This document shows, piece after piece, positions 8,810 to 16,970 of a stretch of 64,000 bases of DNA (the stretch's first letter is position 1; each line of letters begins with the position of its first letter). Origin of the DNA: JANYGA01 sp031420415 (lineage in GTDB: Bacteria; Vulcanimicrobiota; Vulcanimicrobiia; Vulcanimicrobiales; Vulcanimicrobiaceae). Both the position numbers and the translations under genes were made by a program. The stretch covers positions 124,001 through 188,000 of the forward strand of contig JANOMT010000029.1 in NCBI GenBank assembly GCA_031420415.1, given 5' to 3'. The notes under the pieces were generated by a model. That model saw only the letters and a list, made by a program, of their open reading frames with translations. It had not been told where the DNA came from and did not search any database.

Positions 8810-9582
8810 GCGACGATCTCTTCGATCTCACGGGCAAAGTCGCCGTCATCACGGGCTCCACGCGCGGTATCGGGCGTGGGATCGCAGAACAATTCGCGCG
8901 TCGTGGCGCGTCGGTCGTCATCTCGAGCCGCAAGGCCGATGTTTGCGAAGAAGTGCGCGATGCGATCGTCGCCACAGGCGGTACCGCGATCGCGATCCCA
9001 TGCAACATTTCCGATAAATCGCAACTCGCCGCACTCGTCGATGGTACCGTCATGGCGTACGGCGGGATCGATATCGTGGTCTGCAATGCAGCGGTCAATC
9101 CGTATTTCGGTCCGCTTGCGAACATTACCGACGACCAATACGACAAGATTATGAATTCCAACGTGCGCTCGAATCTGTGGCTGTGCAACATGGCGCTTCC
9201 GCACGTCGCGGTGCGCGGCGGCGGGGCGTGCATCATCATTTCGAGCATCGCCGGTCTCAAAGGCTCGCGGCTCTTGGGCGCCTATGGCCTTTCGAAAGCC
9301 GCCGATTTTCAACTCGCGCGCAATCTCGCCGTCGAATGGGGGCCGAAGAACGTCCGCGTCAATGCGATCGCGCCGGGCGTCATCAAGACGGATTTTGCTA
9401 AGGCACTGTACGAAGATCCGAAGATGGAAGCGTTCGTGACGAAGCAGTATCCCATCGGCCGCCTCGGGGTCGTCGACGACGTCTCGGGCGTCGCGGTGAT
9501 GCTCGCATCGCGGGCCGGTGCGTTCGTCTCGGGCCAAGGCATCGTCGTGGACGGCGGCACGACGATCGGTGGCTTCGACTAG
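8806..9582 (+). CDS. SDR-family oxidoreductase
   Basis: Classical short-chain dehydrogenase, 258 residues, NAD(P)-dependent. It has the cofactor loop TGSTRGIGRG near residue 16, NAAVNPYFG near 92, the Ser of IIISSIAG near 143 and the YGLSK catalytic pair near 158, then the IAPGVIKTDF and VDGGTTIGGFD endings. The ATG overlaps the TGA of the enoyl-CoA hydratase gene, so the two are co-translated. With the acyl-CoA dehydrogenase further downstream this suggests an acyl-CoA oxidation set. The order resembles fatty-acid clusters in which such an SDR acts on a hydroxyacyl-CoA, but the substrate is not determined by sequence. Confidence 0.88.
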   Translation: MSDDLFDLTGKVAVITGSTRGIGRGIAEQFARRGASVVISSRKADVCEEVRDAIVATGGTAIAIPCNISDKSQLAALVDGTVMAYGGIDIVVCNAAVNPYFGPLANITDDQYDKIMNSNVRSNLWLCNMALPHVAVRGGGACIIISSIAGLKGSRLLGAYGLSKAADFQLARNLAVEWGPKNVRVNAIAPGVIKTDFAKALYEDPKMEAFVTKQYPIGRLGVVDDVSGVAVMLASRAGAFVSGQGIVVDGGTTIGGFD

Positions 9583-9930
9583 CGCGCTTCCCACCGTGCA
9601 GATCCGCACCTTGGTGGTGTCGCGCCTTTATAGCCCCCGAATCGCTCGTCGCGAAACGCTCGGAAACGATCGCACGACGTTGAGGTCGCTTGGCGCATTC
9701 GTGATCGTGCGCTCGCGCGAGCTGAACTCAATGAGCTTGAGTCATGAAGCCTCGGCGTGGGTATGCTGTTGCTGTCGCGACGGCTTGAGAGTACGCTTGC
9801 GGCACGGCGCGACACCTGAGAGCACCCGAAAACATTCCGCTCCTTCCGAGCGTACATCGGGCGAGGAATGAACCTTCCGGACGCGAATGTCAGCAATCTA
9901 CTTTTAATCCGAACGAGGATGGACACGCTT
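9583..9930 (+). other. 348-base gap between SDR and acyl-CoA dehydrogenase genes
   Basis: I see no gene here. Reading frames across it are short, basic and without family resemblance. It probably holds the promoter of the acyl-CoA dehydrogenase gene. The one clear structure is a perfect inverted repeat ACTCAA-5-TTGAGT at 9726-9742. A GAGG at 9915-9918 precedes the chosen start at 9931. Confidence 0.5.
9726..9742. promoter_or_regulatory. Inverted repeat, candidate operator
   Basis: ACTCAA TGAGC TTGAGT, 6-base perfect arms with a 5-base spacer, about 190 bases upstream of the acyl-CoA dehydrogenase start. The size and symmetry would suit a dimeric TetR-like repressor of acyl-CoA genes; that is inference only. 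Short repeats of this size can occur by chance. Confidence 0.3.
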
Positions 9931-11742
9931 ATGGCCGCCTATAAAGCCCCGCTTCGCGACTTCCAGTTCCTGATCAACGAACTCGTCGATTTCGACGCAA
10001 TCTCGAAGCTCCCGGGATATGAAGAATTCGCGGACATCTCCGATGCCGTGCTCGAAGAAGCCGGAAACTTTGCGAGCAATATTCTCGATCCGCTCAACGC
10101 CGTGGGCGACCGCGAAGGCGCGAAGTTTTCCGATGGCAACGTGACGATGCCCAAGGGCTTTAAGGCTGCCTACGAGCAGTTTGCCGGCGCCGGTTGGGTC
10201 GGTCTGCCGATGCCGACGGAGTACGGCGGCCAGGGCCTCCCGTGGCTCATGTCGACCGCGACGCTCGAAATGTGGAACGCCGCGAATCTCGGCTTCTCGC
10301 TCGGGCCGCTGCTCAACCAAGGCGCGATCGAAGCGATCCTGCTCGTCGGTACGGACGAGCAGAAGAAAAAGTACGTTCCGAATCTCGTTTCCGGCAAGTG
10401 GACCGGCACGATGGATCTCACCGAACCGCAGGCCGGATCGGACCTCGCGCAAGTGCGCACGAAGGCCGTTCCGCAGGGCGACGGGTCGTACAAGCTCACC
10501 GGCCAGAAGATCTATATCACCTACGGCGAGCACGACTATACCGAGAACATCATTCATCTCACTCTCGCACGTACGGCGACGGCACCGGAAGGCGTGAAGG
10601 GCATCTCGCTCTTCATCACTCCGAAGTTTCTCGTCAACGACGACGGCACGCTCGGCAAGCGCAACGACATTTATTGCGCCGGCATCGAGCACAAGCTCGG
10701 CATCCACGCGTCGCCCACGACGACGATGAATTATGGCGAAAAAGAAGGCGGCGCGACCGCGTTCCTCATCGGCGAAGAGAACCTCGGCCTCAAATACATG
10801 TTCATCATGATGAATGCGGCACGCTTCTCGGTCGGAGTTCAGGGGTATGCGATCGCGGACCGCGCGTATCAAGCGGCGGTCGATTACGCGAAGGAACGCG
10901 TCCAGTCCAAAGATATCGCCGCGAAGGAGTGGACGCCGGTCCGCATTATCGAGCATCCCGACGTGCGTCGCATGCTCATGAACTGCAAGAGCCAAGTCGA
11001 GGCGATGCGCGCGGTCGCATTCTACGTCGCGGCGGCACTCGATCACGAACACGCCGATCCCGACGAAGCGCAGAAAAAAGAAGCGAACGCGATCGTCGAG
11101 TTTTTCACGCCGATCGTCAAGGGTTGGTCGACGGAAGTTGCGACACAAGTCGTCTCCGAAGCGCTCCAGGTCTTCGGCGGCATGGGATACATCGAAGAGA
11201 CGGGTGTCGCGCAGTACTATCGCGATGTCCGCATCGCGCAGATCTACGAAGGAACGACGGGCATCCAAGGCAACGACATGCTCGGCCGTAAGTTCCTCAA
11301 AGATATGGGCAAGACCGCAACCAAGATCATGATGCAAATGCAAGCCACGGTCAAAGAGTGTGGCGAATCGGAGAACGAGCACGTCAAGGCGACGGGCGTC
11401 GAACTCGGCAAAGCCGTCGCGGCGCTGCAAAAGTCGTCGATGTGGCTCGGCGGCAACGCGATGAAGGATCTCCGGCAGACCTTCGCAGGCGCGGTCCCCT
11501 ACCTCATGCTGTGGGGCTACGTGGCCGGCGGCTGGCAGATGGCGCGAGCGGCGCTCATCGCTTCGAAGAAGTCGGGCGATGCGTTCTACGACGCGAAGGT
11601 CATCACCGCGCGTTATTACGCCGATCACGTGTTGCCGAAGATCATCGGCTACGAGCACGAGATCACGAGCGGCGGCGTGACGACGATGGCTCTCTCGGAA
11701 GCGGAATTCGATATCGATCGTAAGGCGATGGCGATCGCGTAA
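9931..11742 (+). CDS. Acyl-CoA dehydrogenase, DmdC-like long form
   Basis: FAD-dependent acyl-CoA dehydrogenase, 603 residues, the long form with an extra C-terminal domain as in DmdC (3-methylmercaptopropionyl-CoA dehydrogenase) and related FadE proteins. It begins MAAYKAPLRDFQFLINEL, a start typical of this subfamily. Core motifs: MDLTEPQAGSDLAQV near residue 160, QVFGGMGYIEETGVAQYYRDVRI near 415, where the catalytic region lies, and YEGTTGIQGND near 440. I prefer ATG 9931, with GAGG 12 bases upstream, over in-frame ATGs at 9868 and 9919, which would add unconserved residues. Because DmdC-family enzymes act on many acyl-CoAs, a role in DMSP breakdown should not be assumed. Confidence 0.9.
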   Translation: MAAYKAPLRDFQFLINELVDFDAISKLPGYEEFADISDAVLEEAGNFASNILDPLNAVGDREGAKFSDGNVTMPKGFKAAYEQFAGAGWVGLPMPTEYGGQGLPWLMSTATLEMWNAANLGFSLGPLLNQGAIEAILLVGTDEQKKKYVPNLVSGKWTGTMDLTEPQAGSDLAQVRTKAVPQGDGSYKLTGQKIYITYGEHDYTENIIHLTLARTATAPEGVKGISLFITPKFLVNDDGTLGKRNDIYCAGIEHKLGIHASPTTTMNYGEKEGGATAFLIGEENLGLKYMFIMMNAARFSVGVQGYAIADRAYQAAVDYAKERVQSKDIAAKEWTPVRIIEHPDVRRMLMNCKSQVEAMRAVAFYVAAALDHEHADPDEAQKKEANAIVEFFTPIVKGWSTEVATQVVSEALQVFGGMGYIEETGVAQYYRDVRIAQIYEGTTGIQGNDMLGRKFLKDMGKTATKIMMQMQATVKECGESENEHVKATGVELGKAVAALQKSSMWLGGNAMKDLRQTFAGAVPYLMLWGYVAGGWQMARAALIASKKSGDAFYDAKVITARYYADHVLPKIIGYEHEITSGGVTTMALSEAEFDIDRKAMAIA

Positions 11743-11821
11743 CGCGCGCTCTCGTAGCGGCGGCGACGGTGATCCAACCGCGCCGCTCGTGCGTCAAAGG
11801 TCAGACAACATTCATCCAGCC

Positions 11822-11826
11822 AGGAG
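11822..11826 (+). promoter_or_regulatory. Ribosome binding site deciding a TTG start
   Basis: AGGAG six bases before the TTG at 11833. No in-frame ATG or GTG lies at a suitable distance, and the predicted lipoprotein signal begins right at this TTG, so the site fixes the start. Confidence 0.75.
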
Positions 11827-11832
11827 ATCGTC

Positions 11833-12945
11833 TTGCGAGTATTACGTTCTTTCGCCGTGATCGCGGCGTTCACGAGTGTCGTTGCATGTAGTAACGAAGC
11901 GGTACGGCTAACGCCCAATGCGGTGGCCACGCCGACACCCGCGCCGACGGCTGCGCCTGCCGGCAGTGTCGGATCGTTGAAGACGATCACGACGATCGCA
12001 TCGACGGTCGACGTCGGTACCGGCGCCGGAGCGGGCGATCAAAACCCCTACGGTCTCGCGATAGCGCCCGTGACGGCAGGCCTCGAAACCGCAGGCGATC
12101 TCATCGTCTGTAATTTCAGCGATAAGGCCAATGTTAACGGCAACGGCACGACGATCGAAGACATCTCGCCGGTTCAGGGCTCCGCGCCCAAGCGTCTCGC
12201 GCAGTCCGCATCGCTCGCCGGTTGCGATGCGGTTTCGATTTCGTCCAACGGGTACGTCTGGGCGGCCGATTATACGGCTAACAATAACCCCATCGTCTCG
12301 CCTAGCGGAACGATCGTAACGACGCTCGCACAAGGCCCGTGGGCGGGACCGTGGGGCCAGATGTTCAACAGCGGCAACGGCGGCAAGCCCGCGTTCTTCG
12401 CTACCAACGCGAAAAATGGTACGGTCATCCGAATCAATATCAACGCCGGTCCGACGTTCTCGTTCGATACGATCCTCACGGGGCTCAGCTATAACAACGG
12501 CGCGCCTGGAAGCATCCTCGCACCTGCGGGCCTCACCTACGATAACGCGAGCGATACGCTCTATATCGTCGATTCCAACGCCAATCGCGTGATCCGCATC
12601 AACGGCGCGACGACAGCGCCTCCGAACACGTACGCGGCTTCTGGCAGCACGTTTAATTCCACGATGGTCTCGACCGTTTTTCAAGGGACGCCACTCGCCT
12701 CTCCGATCAGCATGACGACGCTCGCGAACGGCGATCTTGTCGTTGCGAATACGGCAGCAAGCTCACTCGGCAACAACGTGCTCGTCGAGATCAACCCCGC
12801 CACGCAGGCCGTCGTCTCGACGACGAATGTCGATCCGGGAGCAGCAGGCGCCCTTTTCGGAATGGTCGCAGCCGTCGTCAACGGCACGCAAACGATCTAC
12901 TTCAACGACGACAACGACAACACGGTGAAGTCGCTCACGCCGTAA
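11833..12945 (+). CDS. Beta-propeller (NHL/SMP-30-like) lipoprotein
   Basis: Predicted lipoprotein of 370 residues. The N-terminus MRVLRSFAVIAAFTSVVAC ends in a lipobox (VVAC, Cys 19), followed by a Pro/Thr/Ala-rich linker (TPTPAPTAAPAG). The rest has repeated blades such as DNASDTLYIVDSNANRVIRI and LANGDLVVANTAASSLGNNVLVEI, as in NHL or SMP-30/gluconolactonase-like propellers. No catalytic residues are evident, so a surface binding or scaffold role is likelier than hydrolysis. It starts with TTG behind a strong AGGAG. A good terminator follows. It faces, end to end, an anti-sigma/ECF sigma pair beyond which another propeller protein is encoded. Confidence 0.75.
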   Translation: MRVLRSFAVIAAFTSVVACSNEAVRLTPNAVATPTPAPTAAPAGSVGSLKTITTIASTVDVGTGAGAGDQNPYGLAIAPVTAGLETAGDLIVCNFSDKANVNGNGTTIEDISPVQGSAPKRLAQSASLAGCDAVSISSNGYVWAADYTANNNPIVSPSGTIVTTLAQGPWAGPWGQMFNSGNGGKPAFFATNAKNGTVIRININAGPTFSFDTILTGLSYNNGAPGSILAPAGLTYDNASDTLYIVDSNANRVIRINGATTAPPNTYAASGSTFNSTMVSTVFQGTPLASPISMTTLANGDLVVANTAASSLGNNVLVEINPATQAVVSTTNVDPGAAGALFGMVAAVVNGTQTIYFNDDNDNTVKSLTP

Positions 12946-12974
12946 CGCAAACGCCAACCTTGCCCTCGATGACG

Positions 12975-13019
12975 ACGAGCTTCATGCACATCGCATGTGG
13001 CTCGTTTTGTCTTCTTTTG
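12975..13019 (+). terminator. Rho-independent terminator
   Basis: Stem ACGAGC/GCTCGT (12975-12980 with 13000-13005), a 2-base internal loop, then CATGC/GCATG around a 5-base loop, followed by a T-rich tail (TTTTGTCTTCTTTT). It lies 30 bases after the propeller lipoprotein stop and separates it from the convergent anti-sigma gene. Confidence 0.75.
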
Positions 13020-13042
13020 ACGCACGCGCCCGCGAGGGCGTA

Positions 13043-13714
13043 CTAGCCGAGCCTTCCCATCAACACTTCTGTGCGCGGCGATGTGTCGGGATCGTGTTCG
13101 CGTTCGAGCATCACGCGGACGGATGCTGCCGCTGCAAGCGCGTCGCCGGGTGTGACGAGAACGAGAAGTCCATCGGAAGTTGGTTCGAGGGCACCGAGTA
13201 CGTGTCTACCGGCGGCATCGCGGGTATAAACGCGATAAACCATACCCGCCTGCGGCATCGGTAATCCGCTCGCGAGGAAGCCGCTTCGGCGGCGCCCATC
13301 GCCAACGATCGCGCGGCCCGAGACGCCGGGAACGTGGCCGATAAGGGCGATTTGGTGTGGCTGGTTCGCGAGCATCAGCACGATTGCGGTATAGCTTCGT
13401 TCGCTGCGTTCGTAGCGTATGATGCGGGGAGCCGCGAGTCCGATCGCGAGCGCCGCAACGGCAGCGGCTCCGAAAACGGCACGTGCGCGATGATGATTTC
13501 GGGCGAACGGGCGCCCGTCCACGAATGGTACCGGCGGCGGAGCGGGCACGTACGTATTTGCGAGCGACTGAAGCGTTTTCGCGTACGCGGCGCGTTCGTG
13601 CACGCATGTCGCGCAAGCGGCGAGATGCGCCTCGAATGCTTCGCGCTCGCGTGCATCGAGCGCGCCGAGAACGTAGGCTTCGAGATCGTCGTGATCGTGT
13701 CGGTCGTCGCTCAT
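13043..13714 (-). CDS. Anti-sigma factor (RskA-like, zinc-finger type)
   Basis: Membrane anti-sigma factor, 223 residues, holding the co-encoded ECF sigma factor inactive. The N-terminal cytoplasmic part begins MSDDRHDHDDLEAYVLGALD and has the HxxxCxxC signature (HLAACATC) near residue 32. One membrane segment follows (AVFGAAAVAALAIGLAAP, near 95). The outer part resembles the RskA C-terminal domain (GMVYRVYTRDAAGRHVLG). The ATG at 13714 overlaps the sigma factor stop by one base; an in-frame reading extending to 14026 would be an Arg-rich shadow of the sigma gene. The signal that triggers its release is unknown. Confidence 0.87.
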   Translation of the reverse strand: MSDDRHDHDDLEAYVLGALDAREREAFEAHLAACATCVHERAAYAKTLQSLANTYVPAPPPVPFVDGRPFARNHHRARAVFGAAAVAALAIGLAAPRIIRYERSERSYTAIVLMLANQPHQIALIGHVPGVSGRAIVGDGRRRSGFLASGLPMPQAGMVYRVYTRDAAGRHVLGALEPTSDGLLVLVTPGDALAAAASVRVMLEREHDPDTSPRTEVLMGRLG

Positions 13715-14286
13715 CACGCTCCCCGTCCTTCGTGTTGCGCGAGCGCGCGGAGTTTGCCTAAGCCCAGACGCAAGCGCGATTTGACCGTGCCAAGCGGTAC
13801 GCCGAGGACGCTTGCGATTTGGGTCTGCGTGAGTTCGCCAAAATAGGTGAGTTCGATGACGCGTCGCTGCGGGCTTTCGAGCGAGGCGAGGAGGTCGCGC
13901 GTTGCGACCGCACGCGCGCGCGTGACGACGGCTTCGGCGACGATTCGGTCTTCGGGTCCGATCGCGCGCAGGCGTCTTCGGCGAAGCGTATCGACGGCGG
14001 CATTGCGCGCGACGCGCAGGAGCCACGGCCGTAGCATGCCTTCACCCGCAGAAACGGCGCTCGGGCGCTCCCAAAGTTTCAGGAACGTCGCCTGGGTAAG
14101 ATCGGCTGCGATCTCGCGGTCGCCTACGAGTCGAAAAGCGACGGACATGACGGCCTTTGCGTGGCGGTTATAAAGCGACGCAAAGCTCGCTGCATCGCGC
14201 GACGATACGCCACGCAAGAGTGCCTCGTCGGTTGGGATGCGACTCGGCCACATACTGTGGAATTCGCGACGCCGCGCAATCATCAT
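13714..14286 (-). CDS. ECF RNA polymerase sigma factor (SigK/RpoE type)
   Basis: Extracytoplasmic-function sigma-70 factor, 190 residues from the chosen start. Region 2 is visible as FASLYNRHAKAVMSVAFRLVGD and ADLTQATFLKLWERP; region 4 as RRVIELTYFGELTQTQIASVLGVPLGTVKSRLR. The ATG at 14286 has GGAG five bases upstream; an in-frame start at 14319 lacks such a site and a later ATG at 14253 has none either. It overlaps the anti-sigma gene by one base. It is divergent from a DUF305/propeller pair across a 101-base region with a perfect inverted repeat, so that pair is a natural candidate regulon member. Confidence 0.93.
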   Translation of the reverse strand: MMIARRREFHSMWPSRIPTDEALLRGVSSRDAASFASLYNRHAKAVMSVAFRLVGDREIAADLTQATFLKLWERPSAVSAGEGMLRPWLLRVARNAAVDTLRRRRLRAIGPEDRIVAEAVVTRARAVATRDLLASLESPQRRVIELTYFGELTQTQIASVLGVPLGTVKSRLRLGLGKLRALAQHEGRGA

Positions 14287-14319
14287 CGTCACTCCAAGAG
14301 ACGCACGAAAAACGCGCAT

Positions 14320-14346
14320 GGATCACTCGTGGCCGAAAAGTGATCC
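14320..14346. promoter_or_regulatory. Perfect inverted repeat in divergent promoter region
   Basis: GGATCACT and AGTGATCC, 8-base perfect arms separated by 11 bases, midway between the ECF sigma start (14286) and the DUF305 start (14388). It could be an operator shared by both promoters or a hairpin in the leader of the DUF305 transcript. It has no T-run, so it is not a terminator. Confidence 0.45.
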
Positions 14347-14375
14347 GCGGCGCGGGCTCGCGCGTTTGCACACCC

Positions 14376-14380
14376 GGAGG
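14376..14380 (+). promoter_or_regulatory. Strong Shine-Dalgarno site deciding a GTG start
   Basis: GGAGG seven bases before GTG 14388. It selects this GTG over upstream in-frame codons that would read through the sigma-factor gene on the other strand. Confidence 0.75.
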
Positions 14381-14387
14381 ATTTCCC

Positions 14388-14741
14388 GTGCTCGCTCGTT
14401 TTCGTCTGATCGCAATTGGAGCGACCGCATTTGCTGCAATCGCGATCGGATCGCCGCGCCTCGCCAATGCCGCCGTGTCGGCGTTCGACGCAGCCACGAT
14501 GGCGGCGATGACGCACATGGATGCGGCGATGATGCACGCACCGATGACGGGCGATGCGGATCGCGATTTCGTCGCGATGATGATCCCGCATCATGCCGGT
14601 GCCGTCGCGATGGCGACCATCGAGTTGCAATACGGGCACGACCCACGGTTACGGCGGCTCGCCCAAGAGATCGTCGTGACGCAACGATCCGAAATTACCG
14701 TCATGCGCGACGTCCGTCGCGATCTTACGAAGGTACAGTAA
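14388..14741 (+). CDS. DUF305-family exported protein
   Basis: Small exported protein, 117 residues. A signal sequence (residues 1 to about 25, ending ANA) precedes a Met/His-rich DUF305 core: MTHMDAAMMHAPMTGDADRDF, FVAMMIPHHAGAVAMA and ELQYGHDPRLRRLAQEIV. Proteins of this family are ferritin-like in fold and are often linked with copper or other metals; the Met and His clusters agree with metal contact, but function is unproven. The start GTG has a textbook GGAGG. Its TAA shares a base with the ATG of the next gene, so the two are coupled. It is divergent from the ECF sigma gene. Confidence 0.82.
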   Translation: MLARFRLIAIGATAFAAIAIGSPRLANAAVSAFDAATMAAMTHMDAAMMHAPMTGDADRDFVAMMIPHHAGAVAMATIELQYGHDPRLRRLAQEIVVTQRSEITVMRDVRRDLTKVQ

Positions 14742-16201
14742 TGAATATTCGATCTCTTATCGTGCGCTCGAGTGCGAGCGTGCTCTCACTTCTCGCGCTC
14801 GCCGCGCCTGCCGTCGCGGGCCAGGCGCCGGGCGCTGCGAGTGCGCCCGACATCGCGATCTCCGCGCGCGATCGGATCTATCTCGCGGATCAATCGTCGA
14901 ACACCGTCTCGGTCGTCGATCCGAGCACGAACACGCTCCTTGGCGTGATTCGGCTCGGCCTTATGACGCCGGGAAATCTGAGCCCGCTCTACACCGGGCA
15001 ATTGCTCGTGCACGGTATGGGATTTTCGCCCGATCACCGCACGCTCGACGTCGTTTCGGTCGGCTCGAACTCGGTGACGTTTATCGATACCGCGACGAAC
15101 GCGGTCAAGCACGTGACGTACGTCGGCCGCTCGCCGCATGAAGCGTTCTATACACCCGACGGCGCAGAGATCTGGGTAACGGTTCGCGGCGAAGATTACC
15201 TCAGCGTGCTCGATGCGAAGACATATCGCGAAACGCGACGCATCGCCGTTCCCAACGGCCCCGGGATGACGATCTTCTCACCCGATGGCAAATACGCATA
15301 CGTCTGCTCGAGCTTCACACCGGAGACCGTCGTCATCGATCGCGCGTCGCATCGCATCGTCGGCCACGTAAAACAGCTCTCGCCATTTAGCCCCGATATC
15401 GCAGCTACGCCCGATGGGACGCAAGTCTGGTTGACGCTAAAAGACATTGGTAAGACGCAGATTTTCAATGCCAGACCACCGTTCGAGACGATCGCGACGC
15501 TCGATTCGGGCCCGATAACCAATCACGTCAACATCGTACGGAATGCGAAGGGCCAATTCGCTTACGTGACGGTCGGTGGGCTCAATGTGGTGAAGGTCTA
15601 TACCACTGCGGTGAAACCCGAACTCGTCGCGACGATTCCCACAGGCGCATTACCGCACGGCCTCTGGCCCTCGGGCGACGGAACGCGCATCTACGTCGGC
15701 CTCGAAAACGGGGATGCCGTTGCCGCGATCGACACGTCGACCAATACCGTCGTCGCGACGATTCCGTCGGGGCAGGCACCGCAGGGGATGGTCTACATTC
15801 CGGGTGCGGTACCGAGCGGAAGCGGGCTCGAGGGGCTCGAGCCCCTTGGCGCGGCGAGCGTCAGCGATCACCTCACGCTCGGCGGGCGCGACGAGAAGAG
15901 CGTGGCGACGACCGTTGCGGTGAACAACCAAGGCCTCGTCGATATCGTGCAAGCCGCGATAACGGGGCTAGATCCCGGCAAACCGTACACGCTTGCGATC
16001 GCGAGTAATCGCGATGGATCGGGAGCGATCGAAGCGCTCGCGGGCTTCAAGACCAATCCCGCGGGAGCGGCGATCGTCTCCACGATTGCGACGTTGCGTG
16101 CGGTGCTCTCGGCGCAAAACACGACCCCGACGCGGCGGTATCTCGTGATTTTGGAAGGCGTACCTGCCGCACACGGGGCGGTCGTTCAGACACAGAGATA
16201 G
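14741..16201 (+). CDS. YVTN-family beta-propeller protein, exported
   Basis: Exported seven-bladed propeller of the surface-layer YVTN type, 486 residues. A signal peptide (residues 1-27, LLALAAPAVAG) is followed by repeated blades, e.g. IYLADQSSNTVSVVDPSTNT, VVSVGSNSVTFIDTATNAV, AYVCSSFTPETVVIDRASH and GDAVAAIDTSTNTVVATIPSG. The last 120 residues leave the propeller and form a separate domain (NNQGLVDIVQAAITGLDPGKPYTLA region) of unknown type. It is translationally coupled to the DUF305 gene, which suggests they act together outside the cytoplasm. Related DUF305/YVTN pairs are often associated with metal stress; here that is inference. Confidence 0.82.
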   Translation: MNIRSLIVRSSASVLSLLALAAPAVAGQAPGAASAPDIAISARDRIYLADQSSNTVSVVDPSTNTLLGVIRLGLMTPGNLSPLYTGQLLVHGMGFSPDHRTLDVVSVGSNSVTFIDTATNAVKHVTYVGRSPHEAFYTPDGAEIWVTVRGEDYLSVLDAKTYRETRRIAVPNGPGMTIFSPDGKYAYVCSSFTPETVVIDRASHRIVGHVKQLSPFSPDIAATPDGTQVWLTLKDIGKTQIFNARPPFETIATLDSGPITNHVNIVRNAKGQFAYVTVGGLNVVKVYTTAVKPELVATIPTGALPHGLWPSGDGTRIYVGLENGDAVAAIDTSTNTVVATIPSGQAPQGMVYIPGAVPSGSGLEGLEPLGAASVSDHLTLGGRDEKSVATTVAVNNQGLVDIVQAAITGLDPGKPYTLAIASNRDGSGAIEALAGFKTNPAGAAIVSTIATLRAVLSAQNTTPTRRYLVILEGVPAAHGAVVQTQR

Positions 16202-16219
16202 CAAATTTGTAGGCTCGGC

Positions 16220-16241
16220 GGCTGCGGCTGCGGCTGCGGCT
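16220..16241 (+). repeat. GGCTGC microsatellite (3.7 copies)
   Basis: Three full GGCTGC units plus GGCT in the short space between two convergent genes (stops at 16201 and 16263). It may vary in copy number but lies outside coding sequence. Confidence 0.6.
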
Positions 16242-16262
16242 CGCGCGTCGCGGCGGTCGAAG

Positions 16263-16970
16263 CTATCGTTCGGATATGGCGGTTGCCGTCGTCGTGGCTT
16301 GCACGTGCAGGCTTCGCGCGAAAGTCGCGTAGTCGGGCGTCGGCGCGAGCGGATGTCCGATGAGATCGCCAAGCGTGTTGGTTTCGATCGTCGTTGCGAT
16401 CGCTTGCAGCTTCCACGGCTCGTGGCGAATGCGCGCCGTGAGCAGCTTCGAGCCTCGCTGCGAAAAGAGTCGATAGCGCTCGTGTAAGAACGCATCGAGC
16501 GAGCCATGTGCGGCATGGCGGATATCGCCGTGCGGCGTGTAGCGTGCGTCAAAGAGACCGGAGGCCGCCGCGCGCGCGTCGTTACGGGCGCTCGAGTAGG
16601 CGATCGTCCCATCGCGCTCGCTCGTGGCGATGCGCGCGTTGAAATACGGCAGCGCCGTGAGGATGCGCGCCGATTCGACCGCGATGCGGCTCGTGGCATC
16701 GAGGCTGAAGAACCAGACGCCCGAACGCCCGCCGACGTTCACGTACGTTCGCAGATTGAGTTCGGGTACGCGTGCGAATCCCGGCAGCGTCGGGCTAAAG
16801 CGTGCGCGCACATCGCTCATCCAAAACGGCACGACCGAGAGCCACGCGTCCCCATCGAAACGATCGAGCGTGATCCCCGGCGGCAACGCGCGCGCGACGA
16901 TCTCCGGATCGGCGCGCCAATGCATGAAACAGACGTCGTGCCACCACATGTCGAGCAGCCACGCCATCAT
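16263..16970 (-). CDS. DUF2071 (YqjF-like) family protein
   Basis: Cytoplasmic protein of 235 residues matching the DUF2071 family, whose fold resembles acetoacetate decarboxylase. Visible marks: MHWRADPEIVARALPPGITLDRFDG near residue 20, AWLSVVPFWMSDVR near 45, FARVPELNLRTYV near 65 and SGVWFFSLDA near 83. Biochemical function is unknown. The ATG at 16970 overlaps the TGA of the upstream DUF393 gene as ATGA; longer in-frame readings would overlap that gene further. DUF2071, DCC and DUF1003 genes here form one leftward operon. Confidence 0.82.
   Translation of the reverse strand: MMAWLLDMWWHDVCFMHWRADPEIVARALPPGITLDRFDGDAWLSVVPFWMSDVRARFSPTLPGFARVPELNLRTYVNVGGRSGVWFFSLDATSRIAVESARILTALPYFNARIATSERDGTIAYSSARNDARAAASGLFDARYTPHGDIRHAAHGSLDAFLHERYRLFSQRGSKLLTARIRHEPWKLQAIATTIETNTLGDLIGHPLAPTPDYATFARSLHVQATTTATAISER

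Noticed and set aside
9904..11658. 584-codon open frame opposite the acyl-CoA dehydrogenase
   Set aside because: Composition is dominated by Arg, Asp, His and Leu as in antisense frames; the plus strand carries a clear dehydrogenase.
9931..11742. DMSP-degradation role for the DmdC-like dehydrogenase
   Set aside because: No other dmd gene is near, and the long-form family includes many general acyl-CoA dehydrogenases.
13715..14026. N-terminal extension of the anti-sigma factor
   Set aside because: It overlaps the sigma factor gene fully and is Arg/Pro-rich; the zinc-finger protein starts naturally at 13714.
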